Assembly: GCF_022803015.1 (NCBI RefSeq)
Contig: NZ_JAFKON010000014.1
Span: 22,004-86,003 of the forward strand
Length of the DNA stretch: 64,000 nucleotides
Source: Arthrobacter humicola
Lineage (GTDB): Bacteria; Actinomycetota; Actinomycetes; Actinomycetales; Micrococcaceae
Direction: 5' to 3'
Made by a program: the position numbers and the translations under genes. Below, piece by piece: positions 16,637 to 24,760 of this stretch. A model generated the notes under the pieces. It was given only the letters and a program-made list of their open reading frames with translations. It was not told where the DNA came from and did not search any database. The number at the start of each line of letters is the position of its first letter. The first letter of the stretch is position 1.

Positions 16637-17362
16637 ATGCCAGTCGTACTGGAACACCTGGGCAAGCGCTTCGGCGCCGGCGCCCCGGTGCTGGACGACG
16701 TCAACGCCACCATCGGGCAGGGCGAGTTCGTCGCCCTGCTCGGTGCCTCCGGCTGCGGCAAGTCCACCCTGCTCAACATCATGGCGGGACTGGAGGCCCC
16801 GACGTCGGGCGCCCTGGAAGTGCCCAGCGACGGCGCCGCCTTCATGTTCCAGGACGCGGCACTGTTTCCCTGGCTGACCGCGCGGGAGAACATCGAGCTG
16901 GCCCTAAAGCTGCGCGGCGTCGGGAAATCCGACCGCCGGGTCCGGGCGGGGGAGCTGCTGGACCTGGTGCACCTGGGCGGTGCGGGGGACAAACGGCCCC
17001 ACGAACTCTCCGGCGGGATGCGCCAGCGCGTCTCCCTGGCCCGGTCGCTGGCCCAGGACCGCCAACTGCTGCTCATGGACGAGCCGTTCGCGGCCCTGGA
17101 CGCGATTACGCGGGACCTGCTCCATGACGAGCTGGAACGGATCTGGAAGGAAACCGGCCGGACCATCGTCTTTGTCACCCACAACGTCCGCGAGGCCGTC
17201 CGGCTTGGCCAGCGAGTCCTGCTGCTCTCCTCCCGGCCCGGCCGCGTGGTGCGGGAATGGCACGTCAGCGAAGAGCACCGCACCGACGCCGGGCTGGCCG
17301 GCCAGCTCACCGGCGAAATCACCACCCGGCTACGCGAGGAGATCCGCCGCCATGCCAAGTAA
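16637..17362 (+). CDS. ssuB: Sulfonate ABC transporter ATP-binding protein
   Basis: 241-aa ABC ATPase energising sulfonate import. Walker A GASGCGKST (about 36-44), Q-loop MFQDAALFPWLT, signature LSGGMRQR (about 124-131), Walker B LLLMDEP (about 145-151) and switch His VTHNVREAV are intact. The ATG at 16637 follows AAGGA by 8-9 nt and removes an upstream open stretch that overlaps ssuA. The stop overlaps the ssuC start by 11 nt. The Q-loop and signature wording match the nitrate/sulfonate/taurine ATPase group. Confidence 0.93.
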   Translation: MPVVLEHLGKRFGAGAPVLDDVNATIGQGEFVALLGASGCGKSTLLNIMAGLEAPTSGALEVPSDGAAFMFQDAALFPWLTARENIELALKLRGVGKSDRRVRAGELLDLVHLGGAGDKRPHELSGGMRQRVSLARSLAQDRQLLLMDEPFAALDAITRDLLHDELERIWKETGRTIVFVTHNVREAVRLGQRVLLLSSRPGRVVREWHVSEEHRTDAGLAGQLTGEITTRLREEIRRHAK

Positions 17363-18290
17363 CCAGCTTCCCGTGGCGGAAGCACCGGCCGAGGCCCGCA
17401 AGGTCCACGCCGCCCTGACCCGTTCCTCCACCGGCAAGGAAGATCTCCGCGAGCTCGAAGCGGGCCTCGACTCCCTGCAGTCTGACTCCATCCGCAAGGT
17501 CCGCATCGACTGGAGCCGGATCCTGCTGCCGGTGGCCGCGCTCGCGGTGCTGATCATCCTCTGGCAGTTGTACGTCTCCCTCGGCTTCAAGCGGCGCGAC
17601 GTCGTGCCCGGCCCCCTGGATGTCATCGGCCAGGTCGGAATCCTGTGGGGCGAGGGCAAGCTTCAAGAGGCCGTCTGGACCTCGCTGCAGCGCGGCGTCG
17701 TGGGCTTCCTGATCAGCGTGGTGATCGCGACGCCGGTGGGTCTGGTGCTGGCCCAGGTGGCACCGCTGCGGCGCGCTTTCGGGCCGCTGATCTCCGGGCT
17801 GCAGGTCCTGCCGTCGGTGGCCTGGGTGCCGGCCGCTATTCTCTGGTTTGGGATCACGGATGCCACCGTGTATTTCGTGGTGTTCATGGGTGCGATTCCC
17901 TCGATCATCAACGGCCTGATCTCCGGTGTGGACCAGATTCCGCCGCAGTACCGCAGCGTCGGGAAGGTCCTGGGTGCGTCCCGTCTCCAGCTGGCCCTGC
18001 AGATCATCCTGCCGGCGGCCCTGCCCGGGTACCTCGGCGGCCTCAAGCAGGGCTGGGCGTTCTCCTGGCGCTCGCTCATGGCGGCGGAAATCATCGCCGT
18101 CGGCGGCACCATCGGCTTCGGTCTGGGCTCCATGCTGGACCAGGGCCGCGTCCTGTCCGACATGACCATCGTCATGTCCGCCATCCTGCTGATCCTCGCC
18201 GTCGGAATCCTGATCGAGCTGCTCGTGTTCGCGCCGGTTGAAAAGCGGCTGCTCCGCCGCCGCGGCCTCCTGGCCGGCAGCACCCGCTAG
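17352..18290 (+). CDS. ssuC: Sulfonate ABC transporter permease
   Basis: 312-aa permease with about six membrane segments from residue 57 onward, after a 55-residue cytoplasmic N-terminus that is longer and more charged than usual. The ATPase-contact EAA loop appears as YRSVGKVLGASRLQLALQI (about 197-215). Segments such as LQVLPSVAWVPAAILWFGI are characteristic of SsuC/TauC. The start codon lies inside the ssuB 3' end. The protein closes the ssu operon and is followed by a strong terminator. Confidence 0.92.
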   Translation: MPSNQLPVAEAPAEARKVHAALTRSSTGKEDLRELEAGLDSLQSDSIRKVRIDWSRILLPVAALAVLIILWQLYVSLGFKRRDVVPGPLDVIGQVGILWGEGKLQEAVWTSLQRGVVGFLISVVIATPVGLVLAQVAPLRRAFGPLISGLQVLPSVAWVPAAILWFGITDATVYFVVFMGAIPSIINGLISGVDQIPPQYRSVGKVLGASRLQLALQIILPAALPGYLGGLKQGWAFSWRSLMAAEIIAVGGTIGFGLGSMLDQGRVLSDMTIVMSAILLILAVGILIELLVFAPVEKRLLRRRGLLAGSTR

Positions 18291-18314
18291 GCCAGCCCCC
18301 AGCCCCTCCAAAGC

Positions 18315-18381
18315 AACGCGCGGTTACTTACGGCCCATATTTCCATTGGTTTATGGGCCGTAAGTAACCCCGCGTTCCTTT
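18315..18381 (+). terminator. Long intrinsic terminator after ssuC
   Basis: GGTTACTTACGGCCCATA (18322-18339) is perfectly complementary to 18352-18369 over 18 bp, extended by AACGCG/CGCGTT beyond a one-base bulge, then CCTTTTT. The left arm resembles that of the terminator at 21802 (shared AGCAACGCG...ACTT...CCCAT). Confidence 0.9.
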
Positions 18382-18488
18382 TTCGATGGCTCCTTGCCCG
18401 GGTACAGGCACGGGCCTACACTCACGCCTAGAGGCCGGATTGCGGCCCCTTCCACGGCTGATGCAAGCCCGATTCCTAGGAGGTCGCT

Positions 18489-18785
18489 GTGGCAGCAAAA
18501 TTTGGCGTGCTGGCCCTGGTCGAAGCCAAAGCGGGGAAGGAACAGGACGTCTGGGACTTCCTGAACGGAGGGCGCGAAATCGTGCTCAACGAGCCCGGAA
18601 CGCGCACCTGGTATGCCTTCCGGGTCAACGAGAACACCTTCGGTATCTTCGACACCTTCGATACCGAGGAGGACCGTCAGGCCCACCTCAGCGGCGCCAT
18701 CCCCGCCGCCCTCGGCGAACACGGTCCGGCCCTGCTCGCCAAGGATCCCGACATCAAGCTGATCGAACTCATCGCCGTGAAATAG
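18489..18785 (+). CDS. Antibiotic biosynthesis monooxygenase (ABM) domain protein
   Basis: 98-aa single-domain protein of the dimeric alpha-beta barrel ABM superfamily. The pattern fits: LALVEAKAGKEQDVWDFL at the start, an RTWYAFRVNENTFGIFDTFDTEEDRQAHL core, and a final strand. Family members include quinol monooxygenases and enzymes with no known substrate. It starts with GTG after a near-perfect AGGAGGT site. It lies between the ssu terminator and promoter C, so it is probably monocistronic. Its location raises a possible sulfur link, but nothing in the sequence proves one. Confidence 0.82.
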   Translation: MAAKFGVLALVEAKAGKEQDVWDFLNGGREIVLNEPGTRTWYAFRVNENTFGIFDTFDTEEDRQAHLSGAIPAALGEHGPALLAKDPDIKLIELIAVK

Positions 18786-18830
18786 GGGTGCCCCCGGCCG
18801 CCGCAGATCAGGAGCGGCGATTGCCATTAT

Positions 18831-18908
18831 GTGACGCGGCGTTACCTTGCGTGAACTGGTGTTGCCGCACCGTTGTTCCGCTATGTGACGCCGCCCTATC
18901 GTCGATGC
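18831..18908 (+). promoter_or_regulatory. Sulfur promoter C: four 10-bp-spaced repeats plus leaderless promoter
   Basis: GTGAC (18831), GTTAC (18841), GTGAA (18851) and GTTGC (18861) repeat every 10 bp. Seven nt later is -35 TTGTTC (18873-18878), then an 18-bp spacer, -10 TATCGT (18897-18902), 6 nt and ATG at 18909. All distances equal those of promoters A and B. It fixes the siroheme synthase start at 18909 and makes its mRNA leaderless. Confidence 0.86.
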
Positions 18909-20195
18909 ATGGCAATTCAGGACATTTACCCCACGGCGCTGCGCCTCCTCGGCCGTCCCGTGCTGGTGGTCGGCGCCGGACCGGTGGCCGCCCGGCGCAC
19001 CAAGGGGCTGCTCGACGCCGGAGCCCGCGTCACCGTCGTGGCCCCGGCCGCCTGCCCGGCGCTCGCCGAACTTGCCGGCGCCGGCCTCCTGAACTGGGAG
19101 CCCCGCCCGTACCGTGCGTCCGACGTCGACGGCGTGTGGTTCGTCCAGACCGCCACCGGCGACGCCGCCGTGGACGCCCAGGTCTCCGCCGACGCCGAGG
19201 CGCAGCGCATCTGGTGCGTCAACGCCTCCGACCACGAAGCCTCCGCCGCCTGGACGCCCGCCGTCGCCGTGGTGGACGACGTCAAGATCGCCGTCAACGC
19301 CGGCGGAGACCCGCGCCGCGCCATGGCCCTGCGCGACGCCGTCGCCACGGCCCTGGCCACCGGAGACCTGCCGCTGCGCCGGCACCGGGTTCCCGGCACG
19401 GGGGCAACTCCGGGATCCGTGGCCCTCGTGGGCGGCGGTCCCGGCGACACCGGACTCATCACCGTCCGCGGCCGCCGGCTCCTTGGCCAGGCCGACGTCG
19501 TGGTGGCGGACCGGCTCGGCCCGCGTGAACTCCTGGCCGAACTGGCCCCCGACGTCCGCGTGGTGGAGGTCGGCAAGACCCCCGGCCACCACCCGGTGCC
19601 GCAGTCCGAAATCAACCGGATCCTGGTCGAGGAAGCCCTGCAGGGCCACCGCGTGGTCCGGCTCAAGGGCGGCGACCCCTACGTGCTGGGCCGCGGCGGC
19701 GAGGAAGCCGAATTCTGCCGGCAGCACGGCGTCGAGGTCGAAGTGGTTTCCGGCGTCACGTCGGCGATTTCCGTGCCCGCCGCCGCCGGCATCCCGGTCA
19801 CGCACCGCGGGCTGGCCAAAGGCTTCAGTGTGGTCACCGGCCATGAGGAACTCTCGGAAGTGCCGGCCCGTGCCGACCACACTGTGATCCTGCTCATGGG
19901 TGTGGGCCAGCTGCGCGATTCCGCAGCCTCCCTGGGCCGCGCCGGTTTGCCTCTTCAGACGCCTGTTGGCATCGTAGAGAATGGATACCTGCCAAACCAG
20001 CGGGTGACCATCGGAACCCTCGGGACCATCGCGGACCAGGCGGAGGCCGCAGGCGTAGCGAATCCCGCCGTGATCGTGATCGGCGACGTGGTCCGCGTCA
20101 GCCCGTTCGCGCCGTCGCACTTCAAGACCGCGGACTACAGCACCACCTCCCCGAACGCTCCCCGCACCACCAAGACCCGCGTACTGACCCCCTAA
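18909..20195 (+). CDS. cysG: Siroheme synthase (precorrin-2 dehydrogenase fused to uroporphyrinogen-III methyltransferase)
   Basis: 428-aa fusion. The N-terminal 155 residues are a CysG/Met8-type NAD-dependent precorrin-2 dehydrogenase (GRPVLVVGAGPVAARR at about 14-29). From about residue 170 there is a SUMT methyltransferase: LVGGGPGDTGLITVRG, VVVADRLG, RLKGGDPYVLGRGGEE and GVTSAISVPAAAGIPVTHR. With the chelatase at 9336 it completes siroheme synthesis for the sulfite reductase. The linker between domains is shorter than in E. coli CysG, consistent with iron insertion by the separate chelatase. ATG at 18909 agrees with promoter C. Confidence 0.94.
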   Translation: MAIQDIYPTALRLLGRPVLVVGAGPVAARRTKGLLDAGARVTVVAPAACPALAELAGAGLLNWEPRPYRASDVDGVWFVQTATGDAAVDAQVSADAEAQRIWCVNASDHEASAAWTPAVAVVDDVKIAVNAGGDPRRAMALRDAVATALATGDLPLRRHRVPGTGATPGSVALVGGGPGDTGLITVRGRRLLGQADVVVADRLGPRELLAELAPDVRVVEVGKTPGHHPVPQSEINRILVEEALQGHRVVRLKGGDPYVLGRGGEEAEFCRQHGVEVEVVSGVTSAISVPAAAGIPVTHRGLAKGFSVVTGHEELSEVPARADHTVILLMGVGQLRDSAASLGRAGLPLQTPVGIVENGYLPNQRVTIGTLGTIADQAEAAGVANPAVIVIGDVVRVSPFAPSHFKTADYSTTSPNAPRTTKTRVLTP

Positions 20196-20205
20196 CACCC
20201 GTCGA

Positions 20206-20255
20206 TTGCTCCACAACTGCCGTTATCAAGCCCCAAAAGGGCGTTTGTGGAGCAA
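20206..20255 (+). terminator. Hairpin between cysG and the Fpr gene
   Basis: TTGCTCCACAA (20206-20216) pairs perfectly with TTGTGGAGCAA (20245-20255), with an inner GCCCC-AAAA-GGGC hairpin. No U tract follows, so it may only reduce read-through into the reductase gene. Confidence 0.55.
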
Positions 20256-20284
20256 CGGATGCAGAAGAAAAAAGGAACACAGCC

Positions 20285-21760
20285 GTGTCAACTAGCACCC
20301 CCGTAGGAACCGCCGCCCGCCCGCTGCGCGTCGCCGTCGTCGGCTCCGGTCCCGCCGGCGTCTACGCCGCGGACATCCTGACCAAGAGCGAGGCCGTCAA
20401 GAGCGGCGAGCTCACCGTCAGCATCGACCTCTTCGACCGCTACCCGGCACCCTACGGTCTGATCCGCTACGGCGTGGCCCCCGACCACCCCCGCATCAAG
20501 GGCATCGTCAACGCCCTGCACAAGGTCCTGGACCGCGGCGACATCCGGTTCTTCGGCAACGTGGACTACGGCACGGACTTGTCCATGGATGACCTCCGCA
20601 CCCACTACGACGCCGTCATCTTCGCCACCGGCGCCATCAAGGATGCTGACCTCAACATCCCCGGCATCGAGCTCGAGGGCTCCTACGGCGGCGCCGACTT
20701 CGTGTCCTGGTACGACGGGCACCCCGACGTGTCCCGCGAATGGCCGCTGGAGGCCAAGGAAATCGCCGTGATCGGCAACGGCAACGTGGCCCTCGACGTG
20801 GCCCGCATGCTCTCCAAGCACGCCGACGACCTCCTGGTCTCCGAAATCCCGGACAACGTCTACGCCGGGCTGAAGTCCTCGCCGGTCACGGACGTGCACG
20901 TGTTCGGCCGGCGCGGACCCGCCCAGGTCAAGTTCACGCCCCTGGAACTGCGCGAACTCTCCCACTCCAAGGACGTGGACATCATCCTCTACGCCGAGGA
21001 CTTCGAGTTCGACGCCGAATCGGACCGGCAGATCCAGAGCAACAACCAGACGAAGACCATGGTGGGCACGCTCACCAACTGGATCGCCGAACAGCCCGAG
21101 GACCTCTCCGAGCTCACCGCGTCCCGCCGGCTGCACCTGCACTTCCTGCACAGCCCCGTCGAGATCTACGCAGAAACCATAGACGGCGCCGACGCGCCCG
21201 GCCGCGTCGCCGGGATCAAGTTCGAGCGCACCGAACTGGACGGCACCGGCAACGCCCGCGGCACGGGCGAGTTTGTCGAGTACCCGGTCCAGGCCGTGTA
21301 CCGCGCCATCGGCTACTTCGGCTCCGCCCTCCCCGAGGTCGAGTTCGACCACAGCAAGGGAGTCGTCCCGAACGACGGCGGCCGGGTCCTGGACGCCGCC
21401 GGCACCCACGTGCCGGGGATCTACGCGACAGGCTGGATCAAGCGCGGCCCGGTGGGACTGATCGGCCACACCAAGGGTGACGCCCTCGAAACCGTGACCT
21501 ACCTGCTTGAGGACCGCGAAAACCTGCCGCTGGCCGCGGCGCCCGCCCCCGAGGCGATCGTCGAGCTCCTGGCGGGCCGCGGCGTCGCGTACACGAGCTG
21601 GGAAGGCTGGCTGGCCCTGGACGAGCACGAGCGCGCCCTCGGTGAAAAGGCCACCGCTGCCGGCGGGTCGCACGGCGTCGCCGTTCAGCGCGAGCGCATC
21701 AAGGTGGTGCCCCGCGAGGACATGGTGGAGATCTCCCGCGGCGCCGCCGTCGAGGTCTAG
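20285..21760 (+). CDS. Ferredoxin--NADP+ reductase, FprA type (copy 1)
   Basis: 491-aa FAD/NADPH flavoprotein of the adrenodoxin-reductase-like FprA family, transferring electrons between NADPH and ferredoxin. The FAD motif GSGPAGVYAADIL is at about 20-32, YPAPYGLIRYGVAPDHPR follows, and the NADPH motif IGNGNVALDVARML is at about 163-176. The end carries the second FAD segment GIYATGWIKRGPVGLIGHTKGDA. It sits after the siroheme synthase, which suggests it reduces ferredoxin for sulfite reductase. GTG start, preceded by AAAAAAGGA. A close paralogue is at 42005-43450. Confidence 0.9.
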   Translation: MSTSTPVGTAARPLRVAVVGSGPAGVYAADILTKSEAVKSGELTVSIDLFDRYPAPYGLIRYGVAPDHPRIKGIVNALHKVLDRGDIRFFGNVDYGTDLSMDDLRTHYDAVIFATGAIKDADLNIPGIELEGSYGGADFVSWYDGHPDVSREWPLEAKEIAVIGNGNVALDVARMLSKHADDLLVSEIPDNVYAGLKSSPVTDVHVFGRRGPAQVKFTPLELRELSHSKDVDIILYAEDFEFDAESDRQIQSNNQTKTMVGTLTNWIAEQPEDLSELTASRRLHLHFLHSPVEIYAETIDGADAPGRVAGIKFERTELDGTGNARGTGEFVEYPVQAVYRAIGYFGSALPEVEFDHSKGVVPNDGGRVLDAAGTHVPGIYATGWIKRGPVGLIGHTKGDALETVTYLLEDRENLPLAAAPAPEAIVELLAGRGVAYTSWEGWLALDEHERALGEKATAAGGSHGVAVQRERIKVVPREDMVEISRGAAVEV

Positions 21761-21764
21761 CCTC

Positions 21765-21803
21765 GACGCAGAGCAACGACGCAGAGCAACGACTCAGAGC
21801 AAC
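21765..21803 (+). repeat. 13-nt tandem repeat, three copies
   Basis: GACGCAGAGCAAC (21765), GACGCAGAGCAAC (21778) and GACTCAGAGCAAC (21791) run head to tail immediately after the Fpr stop and lead into the terminator, whose first bases belong to the third copy. Confidence 0.9.
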
Positions 21804-21866
21804 GCGGGGTGACTTCGCGCCCATTCCAGACAGGAAGAGGGTCGCGAAGTGGCCCCGCGTCGTTTT
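21802..21866 (+). terminator. Intrinsic terminator after Fpr copy 1
   Basis: Arms 21802-21819 and 21843-21860 pair over 18 bp (ACGCGGGG and ACTTCGCG matched, two central mismatches), followed by CGTTTT. It is related in sequence to the terminator at 18315. Confidence 0.82.
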
Positions 21867-21905
21867 CATGGCCTCCAAGGGCGTGGAAACCCGGGTGGTA
21901 GTCAG

Positions 21906-21918
21906 TAGGCTTACCGTC
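21906..21918 (+). promoter_or_regulatory. -10 box of a leaderless topoisomerase transcript
   Basis: TAGGCT (21906-21911) and 7 nt precede an ATG at 21919. This is the same -10-to-start geometry as the other leaderless genes in this window. No clear -35. Confidence 0.45.
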
Positions 21919-21951
21919 ATGGATGAACACTCGCCCGGGGCCGGCCAATGA
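21919..21951 (+). CDS. 10-codon leaderless minicistron overlapping the topoisomerase start
   Basis: ATG at 21919 begins a 10-codon frame (peptide MDEHSPGAGQ) whose TGA overlaps the topoisomerase ATG as ATGA. The topoisomerase start has no ribosome site of its own. The simplest reading is that ribosomes load on the leaderless minicistron and re-initiate on the topoisomerase gene. Confidence 0.45.
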   Translation: MDEHSPGAGQ

Positions 21952-22949
21952 GGCTCCGCCACAGCAACGCGTCCGGCCGCGGATACCGCAGGGTCCCCGC
22001 AGGGACTGGGTTCAGTTACAAGGACCTGGACGGTTCCACCCTGCCGCCGGGCCCCGTGCGGGAACGGCTCGAGGGCATCGGGATCCCGCCGGCCTGGACC
22101 GACGTCTGGATTGCCCCGTACGACAACGGACATATCCAGGCCACGGGCGTCGACGCGGTGGGCCGCCGGCAGTACATCTACCATCCGAGCTGGCGGGAAC
22201 GGAAGGACCGGCTGAAGTTCGACCGTTCGCTCCAGCTGGCTGAGACCCTGCCGGCCGCACGCCGCCTGGTGACCATGGACCTGCGCTCCGAAGGGCTGAC
22301 GCGGGAACGGGTGCTGGCGGCCGCCTTTCGGATGCTCGACAGCGGATCATTGCGCGTCGGCTCGGAGCGCTACACCAACGAAAACGGCAGCCACGGCCTC
22401 GCCACCCTGCTCTGCGCCCACGTCAAGGTGCGCAAGGATGAACTCCGGCTCAGCTTCCCGGCCAAGAGCGGCAAGACCTGGGAGTCGCGGATTGACGACG
22501 CCGACCTCGCCGCCGTCGTGCGCCAGCTCAAGCGCCGCGGCGGCAACGCCCGCCTGCTGGCCTACAAGGACGGCCGCAGCTGGCATCCGGTGTCGAGCGC
22601 GGACATCAACGAGTACGTCAAGGAGCGCACGGGGGAGGACTTCACCGCAAAGGATTTCCGCACCCTGCGGGGGACGGCGGCGGCAGCGGTCAGCCTGGCG
22701 CAGAGCGGCCCCCAGGCGAAGGTCTCTGCCCGGAAGAGCGCGGTGAGCCAGGCCATGCAGGACGCGGCCGCGGTCCTGGGCAACACACCGTCGATCGCCC
22801 GGAAAAGCTACGTGGATCCCCGGCTGCTGGACCACTTCGCGGCCGGGGAAACTATCGACCCGAGGCGGCTGGATTCCGCCGAGTCCGAGATCCGCGCCCT
22901 GCTGTACCAGGAAGGCGACGTGGTGCCGCTGCGGAAGGCCGCCGGCTAG
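21948..22949 (+). CDS. DNA topoisomerase IB (poxvirus type)
   Basis: 333-aa type IB topoisomerase, which nicks one strand and relaxes supercoils through a 3'-phosphotyrosine. The N-terminal cap (GFSYKDLDGSTL, VWIAPYDNGHIQATGVDAVGRRQYIYH) and catalytic domain are both present. Catalytic residues appear in the conserved settings RMLDSGSLRVGSERY, KDFRTLRGT and SIARKSYVDPRLL, whose Tyr (about 288) is the nucleophile. Length matches the small bacterial enzymes. Start by ATGA overlap with the upstream minicistron. These enzymes are sporadic in bacteria and act as accessory relaxases. Confidence 0.93.
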   Translation: MRLRHSNASGRGYRRVPAGTGFSYKDLDGSTLPPGPVRERLEGIGIPPAWTDVWIAPYDNGHIQATGVDAVGRRQYIYHPSWRERKDRLKFDRSLQLAETLPAARRLVTMDLRSEGLTRERVLAAAFRMLDSGSLRVGSERYTNENGSHGLATLLCAHVKVRKDELRLSFPAKSGKTWESRIDDADLAAVVRQLKRRGGNARLLAYKDGRSWHPVSSADINEYVKERTGEDFTAKDFRTLRGTAAAAVSLAQSGPQAKVSARKSAVSQAMQDAAAVLGNTPSIARKSYVDPRLLDHFAAGETIDPRRLDSAESEIRALLYQEGDVVPLRKAAG

Positions 22950-22968
22950 GGCGCGGCCCGGCGGCACC

Positions 22969-23550
22969 TCAGAACTCGGCGTTAATGAACCCGATGACAA
23001 TCGCCGTCCACCAGCACAGCTGCGAGATCACCAGGCACAGCAGCAGATGGACCCGTTGGCCGGCGGTCAGGTCCCTGAACGAGGCGTCGGGCGTCAGCCT
23101 GGCCAGCCGCCTCATGAGCGGAATGAGCATTATCCCGTTCAGGCTGAGCACAAGGACGGCGGCGAGCTTGAGGTCCGTCATCGGGTTGCTCAGGTGCGGG
23201 TTCAGGAACGCGCCCGTGGCCAGCATGCCGGCCAGACCGCCCCAGATCAGCGGTGTCGCCGCGCCGTCGAGCCTGATGGTTTCGGCCAGGTCGCGTCTGC
23301 CGATCAGCCACAGGAAGCCGTGCCAGTCCATCAGGACGACGGCGCCAAAGGCCACGACCATCGACAGCACGTGCAGCACGACGGCGATATGGTGGACATA
23401 GGTGTCGACATGGACCGCGGTGGACAACGTGACCGAGAGCAGCCAGGCCGCGGCGGCCGCGGCGGACAGGCCGGCCACAAGCCGCCGCGTGGACCGCTCA
23501 GATTCACGGTGCCGTCGGAGGGTGCGCCTGCTCACCGGAACGTAGCTCAT
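22969..23550 (-). CDS. Integral membrane protein of unknown function
   Basis: 193-aa membrane protein. After a basic N-terminus (SRRTLRRHRESERSTRR) there are about five hydrophobic segments. A conserved-looking HHIAVVLHVLSMVVAFGAVVLMDWHGFLWLIGR stretch carries several His residues and a Trp-His pair, which could bind heme or metal, but no family is assigned. ATG at 23550 has AGAGG 7 nt upstream and is preferred over an in-frame start at 23649, which would add a non-conserved tail. It lies between topoisomerase IB and DUF1206 genes. Confidence 0.7.
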   Translation of the reverse strand: MSYVPVSRRTLRRHRESERSTRRLVAGLSAAAAAAWLLSVTLSTAVHVDTYVHHIAVVLHVLSMVVAFGAVVLMDWHGFLWLIGRRDLAETIRLDGAATPLIWGGLAGMLATGAFLNPHLSNPMTDLKLAAVLVLSLNGIMLIPLMRRLARLTPDASFRDLTAGQRVHLLLCLVISQLCWWTAIVIGFINAEF

Positions 23551-23661
23551 GCCATACCTCTGCGAGACCTGCCGCGGTGGCCCTCCCAGCCCGGCCCGGG
23601 GTAGCTCCACGATAGTCCCGCGGGCGGATGCCAACAAGGAAATCCCCATCCGGGGCGGCGG

Positions 23662-24501
23662 CTACATCCGGCCGAAGCGCGCCCGGACCAGCGCGAACAC
23701 GCCGTAGGCAATGAAGCCCGCCCCGATCGCCAGGAGCAGGTATGGGCCGAAGGGGTGGTCCCGGAGCGCCTTGAGGCTGCCGTCCAGGCCGGTGGAGGAA
23801 CCGGGATTGTTGGTCGCCGCGGCCACGACGAAGAGCAGCCCGGTCAGGATCAGCGCCAGCCCTTTCGAGACGTGCCCGGTGACGCCAAGGGCGCTGATGA
23901 CCCTGCCGCGGCGGGTCCCCTCGAAGTGCTGCAGTTCCTCCTTGAACTTCTTCCCGAAGCCCTTGACGATGAAATACACGCCGATTCCCATGATGGTGAG
24001 CCCGAGGCCGACAAGGGCCGGAACCCCCAGCGGTGACTGGATCAGGGCCGTGCTGAAATCCCGGGTCGAGTCGCCCGAATCGCCGCGCTGGCCGAGCCCG
24101 AAGCCCGCGAAGCTCAGCCCGACGCTCCCGTACGCTATGGCGAGGAAACCGGAGGAAATGAGTTTGCCCAGCTGCTCCCGGCGCGGCAGGTGGCGGCCCC
24201 GGAGCGTCGCCTCGCTCAGCTGCCAGAGCGCGAGGCCCGCGCAGGCGATGCAGGCCGCCCACATCACCGCCGGACCCCAGGGGTTGGCGGCGAGTTGTTC
24301 GATGGCGCCGGTGGGTTCGGCCTGGCCCGGCGCGCCCAGGACCAGGGCGACGGCGATGGCCCCGATCACGATATGAAGCAGCGCCATCACCGCGAATCCG
24401 GAACGTGCGACGACGTCGAGCGCGGTGCTGTTCGACGCCGCCTCCGCGGTGTCGACGGCGTCGCCGATAGCGGCTTCGATCCCGGACTCTTCTTCTGCCA
24501 T
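23662..24501 (-). CDS. DUF1206 family membrane protein
   Basis: About 279 aa with six hydrophobic segments arranged as three repeats of a two-helix unit, the hallmark of DUF1206. Repeat starts can be seen at VARSGFAVMALLHIVIGAIAVAL, LISSGFLAIAYGSVGLSFAGF and LGVTGHVSKGLALILTGLLFV. The N-terminus is acidic. Function of the family is unknown. The ATG at 24501 is chosen; an ATG at 24522 is possible. Low-GC spacing upstream separates it from the divergent gene at 24761. Confidence 0.85.
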   Translation of the reverse strand: MAEEESGIEAAIGDAVDTAEAASNSTALDVVARSGFAVMALLHIVIGAIAVALVLGAPGQAEPTGAIEQLAANPWGPAVMWAACIACAGLALWQLSEATLRGRHLPRREQLGKLISSGFLAIAYGSVGLSFAGFGLGQRGDSGDSTRDFSTALIQSPLGVPALVGLGLTIMGIGVYFIVKGFGKKFKEELQHFEGTRRGRVISALGVTGHVSKGLALILTGLLFVVAAATNNPGSSTGLDGSLKALRDHPFGPYLLLAIGAGFIAYGVFALVRARFGRM

Positions 24502-24760
24502 GGTGATGCGGGTATTCCTCATCTGGTCCGGTGGAACGGCGGTGTGCCGGTGTTGCGCCGGTGTGCCGTGTCGTGCCTGCGGCGGTGTGCCTATGCCGCC
24601 GATTCTACGCGCGGCGAAGTGGCAGCCGCGTGGACTACCGCGTTTTTGGTAAGTGTGCTTACCATAGCCGAGTCATGGCCCCGCTCGTGGACATGCCGCG
24701 GACCGGCAGCCTTGCTGCCCCTGCGATTCGGATTCGAAGACAGATGATAGGAAGCTCAAC

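Noticed and set aside
18351..20216. A 621-codon minus-strand frame opposite siroheme synthase
   Set aside because: The real gene has both CysG domains on the plus strand and a clear promoter.
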